Source: Roseovarius azorensis (GTDB lineage: Bacteria > Pseudomonadota > Alphaproteobacteria > Rhodobacterales > Rhodobacteraceae). From it: a DNA stretch of 64,000 bases. The notes under the pieces are model-generated. The model made no database searches and was not told the origin of the DNA. It was given only the letters and a program-made list of their open reading frames with translations. The DNA is taken from the NCBI RefSeq assembly GCF_900109455.1, contig NZ_FOAG01000015.1, forward strand, positions 1-64,000, given 5' to 3'. Shown piece by piece: positions 7,925 through 15,808 of this stretch. The position numbers were made by a program, and so were the translations under genes. Position 1 is the first letter of the stretch, and each line of letters opens with the position of its first letter.

Positions 7925-9772
7925 ATGACCCACAGGCCATTGAAATCAACTACGGCAATTCTTGCTGCATTGTCGCTGCTGCAGCCATTGCCGTCGTTCG
8001 CGCAATCCAGCCCGGACGTGAGCGTAAACGATGCCGGCGCACAGACAGACGAACAGACCCCTTTGCGCACGCCCGAAGAAATATGTGCCGAGGTCAATAT
8101 CTTCGAGGAATTGGAGTGTGGCCTTCACATTTTGGAACTTGAAGCGGCGACGACCGACGCCGCCACAGCCGCACCTGTCGAGGACGATACCACTGGACAG
8201 GCCGAAGCCGAAGCCCTCGCGGCAGAAGAGGCTGAGGCACAGGCGGCGGCAGACGCGGCAGCCGAGGCTCAGGCAGCCGCCGAAGCCGAAGCGCAGGCCG
8301 AAGCCGACGCAGCGATCCTTGCGGCAGAAGGTGCCGAGGCTCAGGCCGCCGCAGACGCGGAATCCGAGGCTCAGGCCGAAGCCGAGGCGCAGGCCGAAGC
8401 CGACGCAGCAATCCTTGCGGCAGAAGGTGCCGAGGCTCAGGCAGCCGCAGACGCGGAATCCGGGGCTCAGGCAACCGCCGAAGCAGAAAAGAAAGAAACC
8501 GACGCAGGCGCTGAACCAGAAACGCAGGCGGATGCTGCCACTGAGGCCGAGACACAAGCCACGACAGAGGCGCCAGCCGAAGAAGACCAACAAACCGACA
8601 CGGCTACGACCAGCACGAGCACGGACAATACCGAAGCATGTCTCGCAGAGGTTATCGCCAGTGACGGTTCTGTCGTCTGTGTCGACACTCTGACCGGCGA
8701 TTCGCTCGAAGCGCTGGCAACCGATACGGATGCAGAAACATCGGCCGAAGTGACAACCCAGACCGTTACAGAGGAGACACAGCGCTCGAGCAGCGAGGAG
8801 TTTCTTGAGTGGAGTCCCGAAGACCAGGAGCGCAGCACAACCCAGCAAAATGTCGCGCCAAAGGCGAAATCAAAGAGCGGAATTAGCGATCTGGAGAAGG
8901 CTGGTCTGCTGGCTCTTGGCGCGGTCGTGGTGGGCGCGATCCTGTTGAATGGTCAGCGCGTCGAAGCAAATACGGGTGATCGGGTCGTTGTGGTTGATGA
9001 TGACAATTACTACCGGATCCTCAAAGACGATGACGCGCTGCTGCGTCAGCCCGGTTCGGATGTACGCACCGAGCGGTTCAGCGACGGTTCCACGCGCACC
9101 AATGTCCTTCGCAGTGACGGCACGGAGATCATCACCATCCGCGATTCGGGCGGGCGCGTTCTGAGGCGCGTTCTTGTCGAGACGGACGGGCGTCAATATG
9201 TGCTGTTCGACGACACCCGCAGTTTTGAACCCGTGGTGATCCGTGACCTTCCTGAACCAGAATTCGACGATTTCGATTATCAGGCCGCGAGCGACCGTGA
9301 AAGCCTGCGCTTGGCGCTGCTTGCCGCTGACCGGCGCGATATCGGTCGCAGTTTCAGCCTGCGGCAGGTGCGGGAAATCCACGAGGTGCGGCAGTTGAGC
9401 CCCGAGATCAATCTTCGGAATATCACCTTTGCCACCAACTCATCCGCCATTCAGCCGTCGCAGGCACAACAGCTCCGGCAGATGGGCATGCTGATGCGCG
9501 AGCTGATCGCGAATGATCCGACCGAACTGTTCCTGATCGAGGGCTATACCGATGCGGTTGGGGCGCCGGGCTACAATCTGCTTCTGTCCGACCGGCGCGC
9601 CGAGTCGGTGGCGCTGGCCCTCAGCGAGTATTTCGATGTGCCGACCGAGAACATGGTCGTCCAGGGCTATGGCGAACGCTTTCTGAAGATCCCAACGCAG
9701 GACGCCGAGCGTCTGAACCGTCGTGTAGCTGTGCGCAGGATCACGGCACTTGTCCGGCAAAGAGGACTCTGA
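7925..9772 (+). CDS. OmpA-family protein with Ala/Glu/Gln-rich repeats
   Basis: A 615-residue exported protein; the start at 7925 follows GAGGAAACGAT and yields a signal peptide (MTHRPLKSTTAILAALSLLQ). Residues ~65-240 are a low-complexity Ala/Glu/Gln/Asp region containing a 32-residue (96-bp) tandem repeat. A hydrophobic helix follows (LEKAGLLALGAVVVGAILLN, residues ~320-340), then a conserved beta-rich region. A C-terminal OmpA peptidoglycan-binding domain (NITFATNSSAIQPSQAQQLR, then EGYTDAVGAPGYN and LSDRRAESV, residues ~500-610) completes it. It probably links the envelope to peptidoglycan, with the helical repeats acting as a periplasmic spacer. It ends before a hairpin terminator. Confidence 0.85.
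   Translation: MTHRPLKSTTAILAALSLLQPLPSFAQSSPDVSVNDAGAQTDEQTPLRTPEEICAEVNIFEELECGLHILELEAATTDAATAAPVEDDTTGQAEAEALAAEEAEAQAAADAAAEAQAAAEAEAQAEADAAILAAEGAEAQAAADAESEAQAEAEAQAEADAAILAAEGAEAQAAADAESGAQATAEAEKKETDAGAEPETQADAATEAETQATTEAPAEEDQQTDTATTSTSTDNTEACLAEVIASDGSVVCVDTLTGDSLEALATDTDAETSAEVTTQTVTEETQRSSSEEFLEWSPEDQERSTTQQNVAPKAKSKSGISDLEKAGLLALGAVVVGAILLNGQRVEANTGDRVVVVDDDNYYRILKDDDALLRQPGSDVRTERFSDGSTRTNVLRSDGTEIITIRDSGGRVLRRVLVETDGRQYVLFDDTRSFEPVVIRDLPEPEFDDFDYQAASDRESLRLALLAADRRDIGRSFSLRQVREIHEVRQLSPEINLRNITFATNSSAIQPSQAQQLRQMGMLMRELIANDPTELFLIEGYTDAVGAPGYNLLLSDRRAESVALALSEYFDVPTENMVVQGYGERFLKIPTQDAERLNRRVAVRRITALVRQRGL
8297..8488 (+). repeat. 96-bp tandem repeat inside the OmpA gene
   Basis: Two consecutive, nearly identical 96-bp units can be followed by the shared stretch GCAGC(G/A)ATCCTTGCGGCAG at 8309 and 8405, with only a few substitutions. 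Partial further copies lie upstream (8180-8296). The unit length is a multiple of three, so copy-number change would alter spacer length without breaking the frame. Confidence 0.75.
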
Positions 9773-9830
9773 ACGCTCAAGGGCTCACTTGCAGCGCCTG
9801 TCCGAGACAACAGCCATTGGTTTGAAGATA

Positions 9831-9856
9831 CCCCCGGTCACTCTTCTGGCCGGGGG
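9831..9856. terminator. Hairpin between convergent genes
   Basis: The arms CCCCCGG (9831-9837) and CCGGGGG (9850-9856) flank a 12-base loop, followed by GCGTTTCGG. It lies between the convergent OmpA and DUF3185 genes and could end transcription from the left; there is no long T run. Confidence 0.5.
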
Positions 9857-9878
9857 CGTTTCGGTCCTGAACCAAGGC

Positions 9879-10091
9879 TCAGGACGTTTTCCTGCCGCGA
9901 AGCAGCAGTGCCAGACCACCTATAGTGCCGATCAGCCCGCCAACCAGATACCACATCGTGTTGTTGGTAAATCGTCCGGTGAGCGCCTCTGACAACTGAT
10001 CGACCGGGGTGTTCGAGGCACGCCATGCGAAAAACAGCAGAAAGCTGCCCAAGGCGAGGACGACAAGGCCAAGGATATTTGACTGTGACAA
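9879..10091 (-). CDS. DUF3185 family small membrane protein
   Basis: A 70-residue protein with two membrane helices (ILGLVVLALGSFLLFFAWRA, residues 5-24, and MWYLVGGLIGTIGGLALLL, residues 46-64) separated by a short loop with TPVDQLSEALTGRFT. Length and pattern match DUF3185, a family of small inner-membrane proteins of unknown function. A 9-bp inverted repeat just upstream (10122-10151) may be its operator. It belongs to a block of small envelope and stress proteins. Confidence 0.8.
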   Translation of the reverse strand: MSQSNILGLVVLALGSFLLFFAWRASNTPVDQLSEALTGRFTNNTMWYLVGGLIGTIGGLALLLRGRKTS

Positions 10092-10121
10092 TTTCTGTTC
10101 CTTTGAAACGGGGTGAGCGAT

Positions 10122-10151
10122 GATGTCAGGACTCTATACTAACCTGACATC
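10122..10151 (-). promoter_or_regulatory. Inverted repeat upstream of the DUF3185 gene
   Basis: The 9-bp arms GATGTCAGG (10122-10130) and CCTGACATC (10143-10151) are separated by 12 bases, 31-60 bases upstream of the DUF3185 start. The right arm overlaps a CAGGTTAG motif that recurs in this region. The arrangement suits a dimeric regulator; the ligand is unknown. Confidence 0.45.
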
Positions 10152-10343
10152 TATTCACTCTGACTGATGCAAATCAGCCGTGTGACTGACTTTGCTGCTG
10201 GTGCGGCCGGATCAAAGCCCAACTCGGACCGCTTCATGAGATGCCAGGCGAGACTGATCCATGTTGTGGTGCTCCAACAGCGAGAGGATTACTCATTCTC
10301 CGATGACTAGCCATTCGCTGGTTGCGGAACAGGCAGGGAGCCG
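10152..10343. other. Intergenic region without a recognisable gene
   Basis: About 190 bases between the DUF3185 operator and the 24-residue protein. I see no open frame with a ribosome site, no strong hairpin and no tRNA. It probably holds the promoter for the plus-strand genes that follow. Confidence 0.4.
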
Positions 10344-10418
10344 ATGAACCAGATCATTTACTTTGTCGGCCTTGTCGTGATTGTCATGTTCGTTCTGGGT
10401 TACTTGGGCCTGCGCTGA
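10344..10418 (+). CDS. 24-residue membrane microprotein
   Basis: A very short frame, MNQIIYFVGLVVIVMFVLGY then LGLR, preceded by AGGGAG five bases upstream of the ATG. It is a single hydrophobic helix with a C-terminal Arg, a pattern I recall as conserved in Rhodobacteraceae. It may insert into the inner membrane as a regulator of a larger membrane protein. Support comes from the ribosome site, composition and genomic setting; no function is known. Confidence 0.6.
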   Translation: MNQIIYFVGLVVIVMFVLGYLGLR

Positions 10419-10548
10419 ACGACACAACACCAGCGATCCCAAACTTGCGACAGTCCCGATCGGACGGCGCAGGCTGGTCGCAATCAAGCATATAGCATGT
10501 GGGCCCCGGCACGATCTGGGGCGACTGACCCATTACTGGAGATACCGA

Positions 10549-10824
10549 ATGAACACCCCTGTCACCTCAGCCATCAAAGCCGCCGCTTCCCCTGACGACC
10601 TAAGCCATCAGATCGAGGTGCTGCGGGCAGACCTGGCAAAGCTTGCATCAACACTCTCTGACAATATGGCCGAAGGTATCGGAAAGGCCGGTCAGCAGAT
10701 CGGGCAGACCGGTCGTGACGCCCGCACGACGGCAACCAACGCGGTGCTCGATCATCCCCTGACCGCTGTCGGGATTGCCGCCGGAATTGGGCTGCTGTTT
10801 GGCATGATGGCGCGGAAGGGCTGA
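10549..10824 (+). CDS. DUF883 (ElaB/YqjD-like) membrane-anchored protein
   Basis: A 91-residue protein with an amphipathic helix (LSHQIEVLRADLAKLASTLS, residues 18-37) and a C-terminal membrane helix (DHPLTAVGIAAGIGLLFGMM, residues 69-88). This matches the DUF883 family (E. coli YqjD/ElaB), in which inner-membrane anchored proteins associate with ribosomes in stationary phase. The start at 10549 removes 56 unsupported upstream codons. The next gene, six bases on, encodes a holin-like membrane protein, the same order as yqjD-yqjE. Confidence 0.82.
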   Translation: MNTPVTSAIKAAASPDDLSHQIEVLRADLAKLASTLSDNMAEGIGKAGQQIGQTGRDARTTATNAVLDHPLTAVGIAAGIGLLFGMMARKG

Positions 10825-10830
10825 ACTGAC

Positions 10831-11217
10831 ATGGCGCTGCCGTTATGGGATCCGCTGCGCGACCTTGCCGGCACCGCGGTCCGCAGCGCGGGTATTCGCG
10901 CCACAATGGCAATCGCCACGGCGCTTCTTGCGATCGTGGCGACAGCGTTTCTCGTTTCGGCAGGTTTTGTCGTGCTGATGCGGGAGGTTGGATTCCCGGT
11001 TGCGGCCATCGCGTTCGCCGCACTCTTTGCGGTGCTTGCACTGGCCATGCATCTTTTCGGGCGCGCGATTTCCGCGAGGCAGGCAGCGCGGACCATGGCA
11101 GCACGAAGCCGCGCCGAGACCGACATCGCCCTCGCGACCGTCCTTGCCCGGTCGGCGCGACCCTTACTGCCGCTCGTGGCCTTTGTGGCCGCGTTCGTAC
11201 TGGCGCGACGGTCGTGA
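10831..11217 (+). CDS. Phage-holin-like (YqjE-like) membrane protein
   Basis: A 128-residue protein with hydrophobic helices at residues ~25-50 (MAIATALLAIVATAFLVSAG), ~57-77 (VAAIAFAALFAVLALAMHLF) and near the C-terminus (PLLPLVAFVAAFVLA). It resembles the holin-superfamily proteins that follow DUF883 genes (YqjE type). Function is unknown, probably envelope stress. Its 3' end overlaps the convergent transporter gene by 54 bases, so the two transcripts run into each other. Confidence 0.65.
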   Translation: MALPLWDPLRDLAGTAVRSAGIRATMAIATALLAIVATAFLVSAGFVVLMREVGFPVAAIAFAALFAVLALAMHLFGRAISARQAARTMAARSRAETDIALATVLARSARPLLPLVAFVAAFVLARRS

Positions 11218-12360
11218 CGAGGGCGAAGCGACGTTGAGACGCCGCACGAAGGCAACTGCGACAATCAGCGTCGGAGTGGCAACCAGCGCACCCGCAGCGC
11301 CCCAGAGCCACGCCCCGAAGGCAATCGCCACAAAGACGGCAATCGGGGCGATGCGGATCCTTGAACCCACGACCATCGGCGTGACCACCTGTGCTTCGAT
11401 CAAGTTCAGTATGACGACGACGGCAAAGGGTGCAAAGGCAACTAACGGATCCTCGAAAGAAACGATCCCGACACCCAATGTGACCACCCCAAGAATGGCA
11501 ACTCCGATGAAGGGCATGAAATTCAGGAGCGCCGCAGCAACGCCCCAGAGAGGGGCGTTCTCCACCCCGAGCAGGTAAAACGCTCCAGCGATGCAGAGGC
11601 CAAGCCCCAGATTGATGGCGCTGATTGCCAGCAAATAGCGCGCAACATTGGTGCGCACGTCGCGCATGGCCCGCCCAACCGCCCGGCGTGTCGAAGGCCA
11701 GGGTATCAGCGACATGCCCCATCGGGCCAGCATCACGCGGTCTCTCAGAAAAAAGAAGGTCAGCATCGCCCAGAACGCGATCCCCGCAGCGAGTCCCGGT
11801 GCGCCGATCGCCCAGTCCGCAAGCAGTCTCTGGCCGCCTTCGACCAGCTTGTCCACGGCGTCTTCACCCGGTCCCGGCTCGGGCGCATCACTGGTTTCGG
11901 TCGGAACGCGCTGTTCGGGCATTTCAGAGGGGACAACTTCTGGACTGGTTTGCAGAGTGTCCGAAACCCCCGATGCGATCTCGCGGGCGCGTCGTTCCAC
12001 CTCGCGCAGGATCTGCGGCGCGCGGCTGTTCCAGGCCTCGGCTGAGGGCGCCAGGGAATAGACAGTAGTGGCCGCCCCGATCAGAATACTGCCAACCACC
12101 AAAGCAGCACAAAGCGACGCAGGAGCGCCCGATCTCTCCAGCCATCGGACCCAGGGCGCAAGAGCAATCGCGCAAAGCAACGCCAGAACCGTGGGCACCG
12201 CGATCAGGCTGGCCGCGCTCAATCCCGCCAGCATCATCACCCCGGCAATGATGCCCAGCAGCAACGACTGGATCGTGCCACGGTCAAGCGACGCAAACCA
12301 GCCTCCGGATGGTGCCGGGTGCGGCTCTCTTGATGCTGTGTGCAAGGTCGGGTCGGACAT
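11164..12360 (-). CDS. AI-2E family transporter
   Basis: A 398-residue polytopic membrane protein of the AI-2E/TqsA/PerM family. It has hydrophobic segments near the N-terminus (IQSLLLGIIAGVMMLAGLSA) and a soluble central region (residues ~110-190, Pro/Glu-rich). The conserved C-terminal half includes AALLNFMPFIGVAILGVVTL, NLIEAQVVTPMVVGSRI and the glycine-rich last helices. The family exports small molecules or ions; despite the name, AI-2 is not implied. The start at 12360 is chosen over an in-frame ATG at 12402. The 3' end overlaps the convergent holin-like gene. Confidence 0.85.
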   Translation of the reverse strand: MSDPTLHTASREPHPAPSGGWFASLDRGTIQSLLLGIIAGVMMLAGLSAASLIAVPTVLALLCAIALAPWVRWLERSGAPASLCAALVVGSILIGAATTVYSLAPSAEAWNSRAPQILREVERRAREIASGVSDTLQTSPEVVPSEMPEQRVPTETSDAPEPGPGEDAVDKLVEGGQRLLADWAIGAPGLAAGIAFWAMLTFFFLRDRVMLARWGMSLIPWPSTRRAVGRAMRDVRTNVARYLLAISAINLGLGLCIAGAFYLLGVENAPLWGVAAALLNFMPFIGVAILGVVTLGVGIVSFEDPLVAFAPFAVVVILNLIEAQVVTPMVVGSRIRIAPIAVFVAIAFGAWLWGAAGALVATPTLIVAVAFVRRLNVASPSSRPSRQYERGHKGHERQ

Positions 12361-12572
12361 GGCGCGCGCCAGCCTTTCTGTTGCGATGGATAAGCGACGC
12401 ATACGCGCCGCCGAAAGCCTAAGGGCAGCAAATTCTGCCCGCGCTGATGCAGGTTAGCGCCGCGAGCATGACGAAAGGCGAAGATGCTTTCAGAAGCGTC
12501 TGAGACGCGTCAGATCGTTCTGGCCCCGTGATCGCTCAATTAATGCCGGAACCCAACGGAGAACCATGATCC

Positions 12573-12734
12573 ATGGAAAAGAACCGCAAGAAAAAGGCCG
12601 GCGATGCGACCAGGAAGGGCGCGACCAGGCAGTCAGAGTACAAAACGCTTGAGGCTGAGGGAAAGACGAAAAAGGCCGAAGGACGGTTTCAAAAGGCATT
12701 CGGCAAGGTACAGGTCGCTCCGCGGAAGGGCTGA
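12573..12734 (+). CDS. Small basic CsbD-like protein
   Basis: A 53-residue, Lys-rich protein. Its second half, EGKTKKAEGRFQKAFGKVQV, matches the repeating KAEGK-x-QxAFGK pattern of CsbD family stress proteins, while the N-terminal half is basic and looks disordered. GGAG lies upstream of the ATG. CsbD proteins accumulate in general stress responses, and their biochemical role is unknown. A 13-bp hairpin follows directly, separating it from the DUF3309 gene. Confidence 0.6.
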   Translation: MEKNRKKKAGDATRKGATRQSEYKTLEAEGKTKKAEGRFQKAFGKVQVAPRKG

Positions 12735-12747
12735 TCATGCTGCCGAA

Positions 12748-12782
12748 TGGTCCCGCCGCGCTGTCCCCCCGCGGCGGGACCA
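12748..12782 (+). terminator. Strong GC hairpin, possible terminator
   Basis: The 13-bp perfect arms at 12748-12760 (TGGTCCCGCCGCG) and 12770-12782 flank a 9-base loop, between the CsbD-like and DUF3309 genes. No T run follows, so it could end or attenuate transcription, or stabilise the upstream mRNA. Confidence 0.5.
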
Positions 12783-12815
12783 CTCATACCCGAATCCAGA
12801 ACAAAGGACACCTTC

Positions 12816-12971
12816 ATGCTTGGCGCCATTCTCATCGTCGTACTCGTTCTCATGCTGATTGGCGTGCTTCCCACCTGGGGGCATAGCCGGTCCTGGGGGT
12901 ATATCCCCAGCGGCTCTGTTGGTCTCATTTTGCTGATCCTGCTCGTGCTGGTGGTAACGGGTCGCCTCTAG
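12816..12971 (+). CDS. DUF3309 family small membrane protein
   Basis: A 51-residue protein: helix MLGAILIVVLVLMLIGVLPT, a Trp-rich loop WGHSRSWGYIPSGS, and a second helix GLILLILLVLVVTGRL. This is the DUF3309 pattern (two helices around a WGxSxxWGYxPS-type motif). Start at 12816 after AAAGGA. Function is unknown; the family is common in proteobacteria and often found beside other stress genes. Confidence 0.82.
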   Translation: MLGAILIVVLVLMLIGVLPTWGHSRSWGYIPSGSVGLILLILLVLVVTGRL

Positions 12972-13031
12972 GGGCGCAACCTGCCAGCGCGCAATCGGCA
13001 ATACGCCGACATCCCGGAAAATCCAGGCCAG

Positions 13032-13265
13032 TCAGCGTCGGCGCACAGAGTTGCCGCCGGCAAGAATGCTGTTGATCAAGGCCGCCACAGCGACGTGCAT
13101 CTCGGCGGCACCATCATCGGGTGCAAATTCGTGTGCCGCCGCCGCATCCTTGAGAATCCCCAGAATCTCGTTTTCCGGAAGGATATTGCGGTCATTGAGT
13201 GCCAGAAGTATTGCTTCGCATATCGACAGTGCGGCGGTGCCGGCGATGCTGTGATGCGTGGTCAT
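13032..13265 (-). CDS. Conserved small hypothetical protein
   Basis: A 77-residue helical protein beginning MTTHHSIAGTAALSICEAIL, with the stretch NDRNILPENEILGILKDAAA in the middle and a conserved-looking end (ALINSILAGGNSVRR). I recall similar small proteins in many alphaproteobacteria but know no function. The start at 13265 is preferred over 13283. It is divergent from the Crp/Fnr regulator and shares a 180-base intergenic region with it, so it may be a target. Confidence 0.55.
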   Translation of the reverse strand: MTTHHSIAGTAALSICEAILLALNDRNILPENEILGILKDAAAAHEFAPDDGAAEMHVAVAALINSILAGGNSVRRR

Positions 13266-13444
13266 ATCGGTGTCACTTTCCATTCATGGGACAGGTGGCT
13301 CCGACTATCCGCTGGCCGGAGCTTGTCGCGATCATAGGCGCAATCTGCTACACTCGACTGATCCAAAGCAGCGTGAGGCACTTCTCTTTCGGCTACTTGA
13401 CTTTGGGTACCACCCGCTGCCGATCTTTTCTGAAAGTTGACATC

Positions 13445-14173
13445 TTGCCTGCAAACAGCCCGCTGACACGAAAACTCTCCGCCTTCGTCACCCTTTCGGA
13501 TGTCGACGTGGAAACGCTTGCGCGTTTTCACCAGCGCCGCCGGACCTTTCTTTCCGGGCATGAAATGATCAATCATGGTGAGAGAAACCAATCTGCCTTC
13601 ATTCTGGCCAAGGGATGGGCCTTTTCCTACAAGATCCTGCCAAATGGTGAACGCCAGATCGTTGATTTCCAGATACCCGGCGATTTTCTGGGGCTGCGCA
13701 GCATCCTGTTCCGCACCGCCGACCACAGCGTCGAGGCGGTGACCGATATCGAGGCCTCCGAGGTTCTGGCGTCGGATATCTTCGATGGCTTTTCGCGTGC
13801 GCCACGCCTCGCCACAGCAGTGCTCTGGGCCGCCTCGCGGGACGAAGCGATGGTGGTGGAGCACCTGGTCAACCTTGGCCGTCGTTCGGCCGAGGAACGC
13901 ATGGCGCATCTCCTGCTCGAACTCGGGGCGCGGCTGAAACTCGTGGGGGGCGGCGACAGGACGGGCTTTGACTGTCCGCTGACGCAATACCACCTTGCCG
14001 ACGCGCTCGGTCTGAGCGCCGTGCATGTGAACCGCGTTCTTCGACTACTGCGCGAAGAGGGGCTCGTCACATTTCGGAAGGGGCGCGTTGTCTTTGACAA
14101 CTTCGAGCGTCTCAAGGAGTTCGCCTGTTTCGACACAGAATATCTCGATCAGGAAGGGCCCCTGCTGCGCTGA
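13445..14173 (+). CDS. Crp/Fnr-family transcriptional regulator
   Basis: A protein of about 242 residues from the proposed TTG start at 13445 (the frame is open upstream to 13199). The N-terminal cyclic-nucleotide-like sensory barrel contains PNGERQIVDFQIPGDFLGLR; the C-terminal winged helix-turn-helix is QYHLADALGLSAVHVNRVLR, followed by LLREEGLVTFRKGRV. No FNR-type cysteine cluster is present at the N-terminus, so it is not an iron-sulfur oxygen sensor; the ligand is unknown. It probably regulates stress or respiratory genes, perhaps the neighbouring small-protein genes. Confidence 0.85.
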   Translation: MPANSPLTRKLSAFVTLSDVDVETLARFHQRRRTFLSGHEMINHGERNQSAFILAKGWAFSYKILPNGERQIVDFQIPGDFLGLRSILFRTADHSVEAVTDIEASEVLASDIFDGFSRAPRLATAVLWAASRDEAMVVEHLVNLGRRSAEERMAHLLLELGARLKLVGGGDRTGFDCPLTQYHLADALGLSAVHVNRVLRLLREEGLVTFRKGRVVFDNFERLKEFACFDTEYLDQEGPLLR

Positions 14174-14228
14174 ACCTCCCCTCCGACAAATCCCGCCGGA
14201 GAGGCATCGTTGCGCGGCCCTGCGGCCC

Positions 14229-14423
14229 TTATGCCAGCGCGTGCTTTGCCGCGTCGAGTTCACGGTTGCACTCAGCGTCATTCTTCGCCGTTTGCGCCTT
14301 TTCGGCTGCCTGATAGTGCTTCAGCGCCGAATCCTTCTTGGGACCAGAGGGAGCCTTGTCCCAGGCCGCCTTGACGGATTTCATCTTTTCGGCCGTGTTG
14401 AGTGCAGGTGATTTCGAGTCCAT
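14229..14423 (-). CDS. Small helical hypothetical protein
   Basis: A 64-residue Lys/Ala-rich protein (MDSKSPALNTAEKMKSVKAA then KKDSALKHYQAAEKAQTAKN), predicted all-helical and soluble. Similar small proteins recur in Rhodobacterales as far as I recall; function is unknown. It reads on the minus strand, convergent with the Crp/Fnr gene 55 bases away. Confidence 0.55.
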   Translation of the reverse strand: MDSKSPALNTAEKMKSVKAAWDKAPSGPKKDSALKHYQAAEKAQTAKNDAECNRELDAAKHALA

Positions 14424-14706
14424 GGAATTGATCCTTTAAACGGTCTGCACGAATTGACAAAGCTCCCCGTCGGACCGGGATGGTCTCCGGCTACCCGACA
14501 GGAAAGCTTTGCCAGCGCTCGTTACAAACAATCGATGGCGGAATATGTTGCCATCAATCAGAACCCTATCCGGACGCGGTCGGGGTGGGACTGATCCAGG
14601 TTGGTGCCGGGGAGTTTTTTCAAGCGCGGTTCCTGCGGCCCGACAAGAACGGGACGGGCGCGGGGTTGATCCCGGCACGTCCCATTTCAGTCAACTCTGG
14701 ATACGC
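14424..14706. other. Intergenic region, no supported gene
   Basis: About 280 bases between two minus-strand genes. Short frames exist on both strands but have neither ribosome sites nor recognisable products. A CTGATCCAGGTTGG sequence near 14594 resembles the CAGGTTAG motif seen elsewhere in the block. Confidence 0.3.
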
Positions 14707-15351
14707 TCAATTGGTCGGCGTTATCACGATCTCGACCCGGCGATTCTGCGCGCGCCCGGCTGCGCTCGCATTCGATGTGATCGGTTCGTAAAACCCGCGA
14801 CCTGATACGGTGACCCGCGACGCGGCGGTACCATTGGCAACAAGTTCCCGTGCAACCGACATCGCACGGTCACGGCTGAGTTGGTTGTTGTAGGTTGCCG
14901 ACCCGACATTGTCCGTGTGCCCGACGACACGAACAGTCGAGTTGGGATGCTGGCGCAGGCTTTCCGAAACCGTCCTCAATGCAGGCCGGAACCCGGGATC
15001 GACGACCGAAGACGCGGTACGGAATGTCACCGCCTCGGGCAGGATGACCCGGAGCTGGCTGCCGGTGTTGGTGACATCTGCACCCGTGCCGGCGAGAGAC
15101 TGGCGCAACTCGCGTTCCTGCGCCGCCATCTGCGCCCCGATCGCCCCACCGACCGCGGCCCCGACTGCGCCACCGATCAAGGTTGCCTTGGTATCCCCAC
15201 CGATGACCCGCCCGGCCGCCGCTCCGGTCAGACCGCCGATAACGGCGCCGGTTGCGGGCTTGTTGGCGGTCCCATTGTTGTAGGTGCAACCCCCGAGCAC
15301 GAGCGTTGCAGCGGTAATGACGAATGCAATTGTCTTTCCATGGTTGCCCAT
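14707..15351 (-). CDS. OmpA-family lipoprotein with glycine zipper (YiaD-like)
   Basis: A 214-residue lipoprotein; the start at 15351 gives a signal with lipobox LVLGGC. A glycine-zipper segment follows (GAVIGGLTGAAAGRVIGGDT and GGAVGAAVGGAIGAQMAAQE, residues ~35-80). The C-terminal OmpA domain shows VVGHTDNVGSATYNNQLSRD and the terminal AQNRRVEIVI that contacts peptidoglycan. It anchors the outer membrane to the cell wall, as YiaD does. It is transcribed alone on the minus strand and is unrelated in sequence to the larger OmpA protein at 7925. Confidence 0.88.
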   Translation of the reverse strand: MGNHGKTIAFVITAATLVLGGCTYNNGTANKPATGAVIGGLTGAAAGRVIGGDTKATLIGGAVGAAVGGAIGAQMAAQERELRQSLAGTGADVTNTGSQLRVILPEAVTFRTASSVVDPGFRPALRTVSESLRQHPNSTVRVVGHTDNVGSATYNNQLSRDRAMSVARELVANGTAASRVTVSGRGFYEPITSNASAAGRAQNRRVEIVITPTN

Positions 15352-15559
15352 CTTCTGTGTCCTTTCAATAAGGTAATCACCACGCACCTGCGCGGCGGTT
15401 TCACCCGAACTGATCTCTGAATTGCATTATTGGCGGTCAGGCATACTGATCTGCGTTAGGTGCTTTGCTTTCAACCAATGCTCTGTCGCCGGTTTGCACA
15501 GAAGTGAGCGACCCGAAATCGGCCCGGGCGGAAAAGACGGATCAGCTTCACACATTCTT

Positions 15560-15760
15560 TCAGCGATTGCGCGATGTGCCGCGACTGGAGTGGGCTGCGT
15601 TCCGCCATGCGGTCAGGCCCTTGCAGCGCCGACAGATCCGTTCTCCGAACCCATCGCTCCAAAAGATGGCCTTGCACCGCAGGCAACATCTTTCCTTGGG
15701 CGTGTCGTCCAATGCGCGGGCCGGATGATAGATGTCGGTGTTCTCATTTTCAGATTGCAT
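15560..15760 (-). CDS. Small zinc-ribbon protein
   Basis: A 66-residue protein with two CxxC knuckles, CLRC (residues ~26-29) and CRRC (residues ~43-46), separated by AIFWSDGFGERI: a zinc ribbon. GGAG lies upstream of the start at 15760. Function is unknown; proteins of this size with one ribbon often bind nucleic acid or protein partners. Confidence 0.6.
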   Translation of the reverse strand: MQSENENTDIYHPARALDDTPKERCCLRCKAIFWSDGFGERICRRCKGLTAWRNAAHSSRGTSRNR

Positions 15761-15808
15761 GCGATTATCTCCGATCAATGAAACACCCCTCGATTGATAT
15801 GATGGATT

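Noticed and set aside
7946..8848. Cys/Gly-rich 300-codon frame antisense to the OmpA repeat region
   Set aside because: Its composition follows from the complement of Ala/Glu/Gln codons; the plus-strand product has a signal peptide and OmpA domain.
14480..14791. Plus-strand 103-codon frame overlapping the 3' end of the OmpA lipoprotein gene
   Set aside because: No ribosome site or family, and its 3' third is antisense to a well-supported gene.
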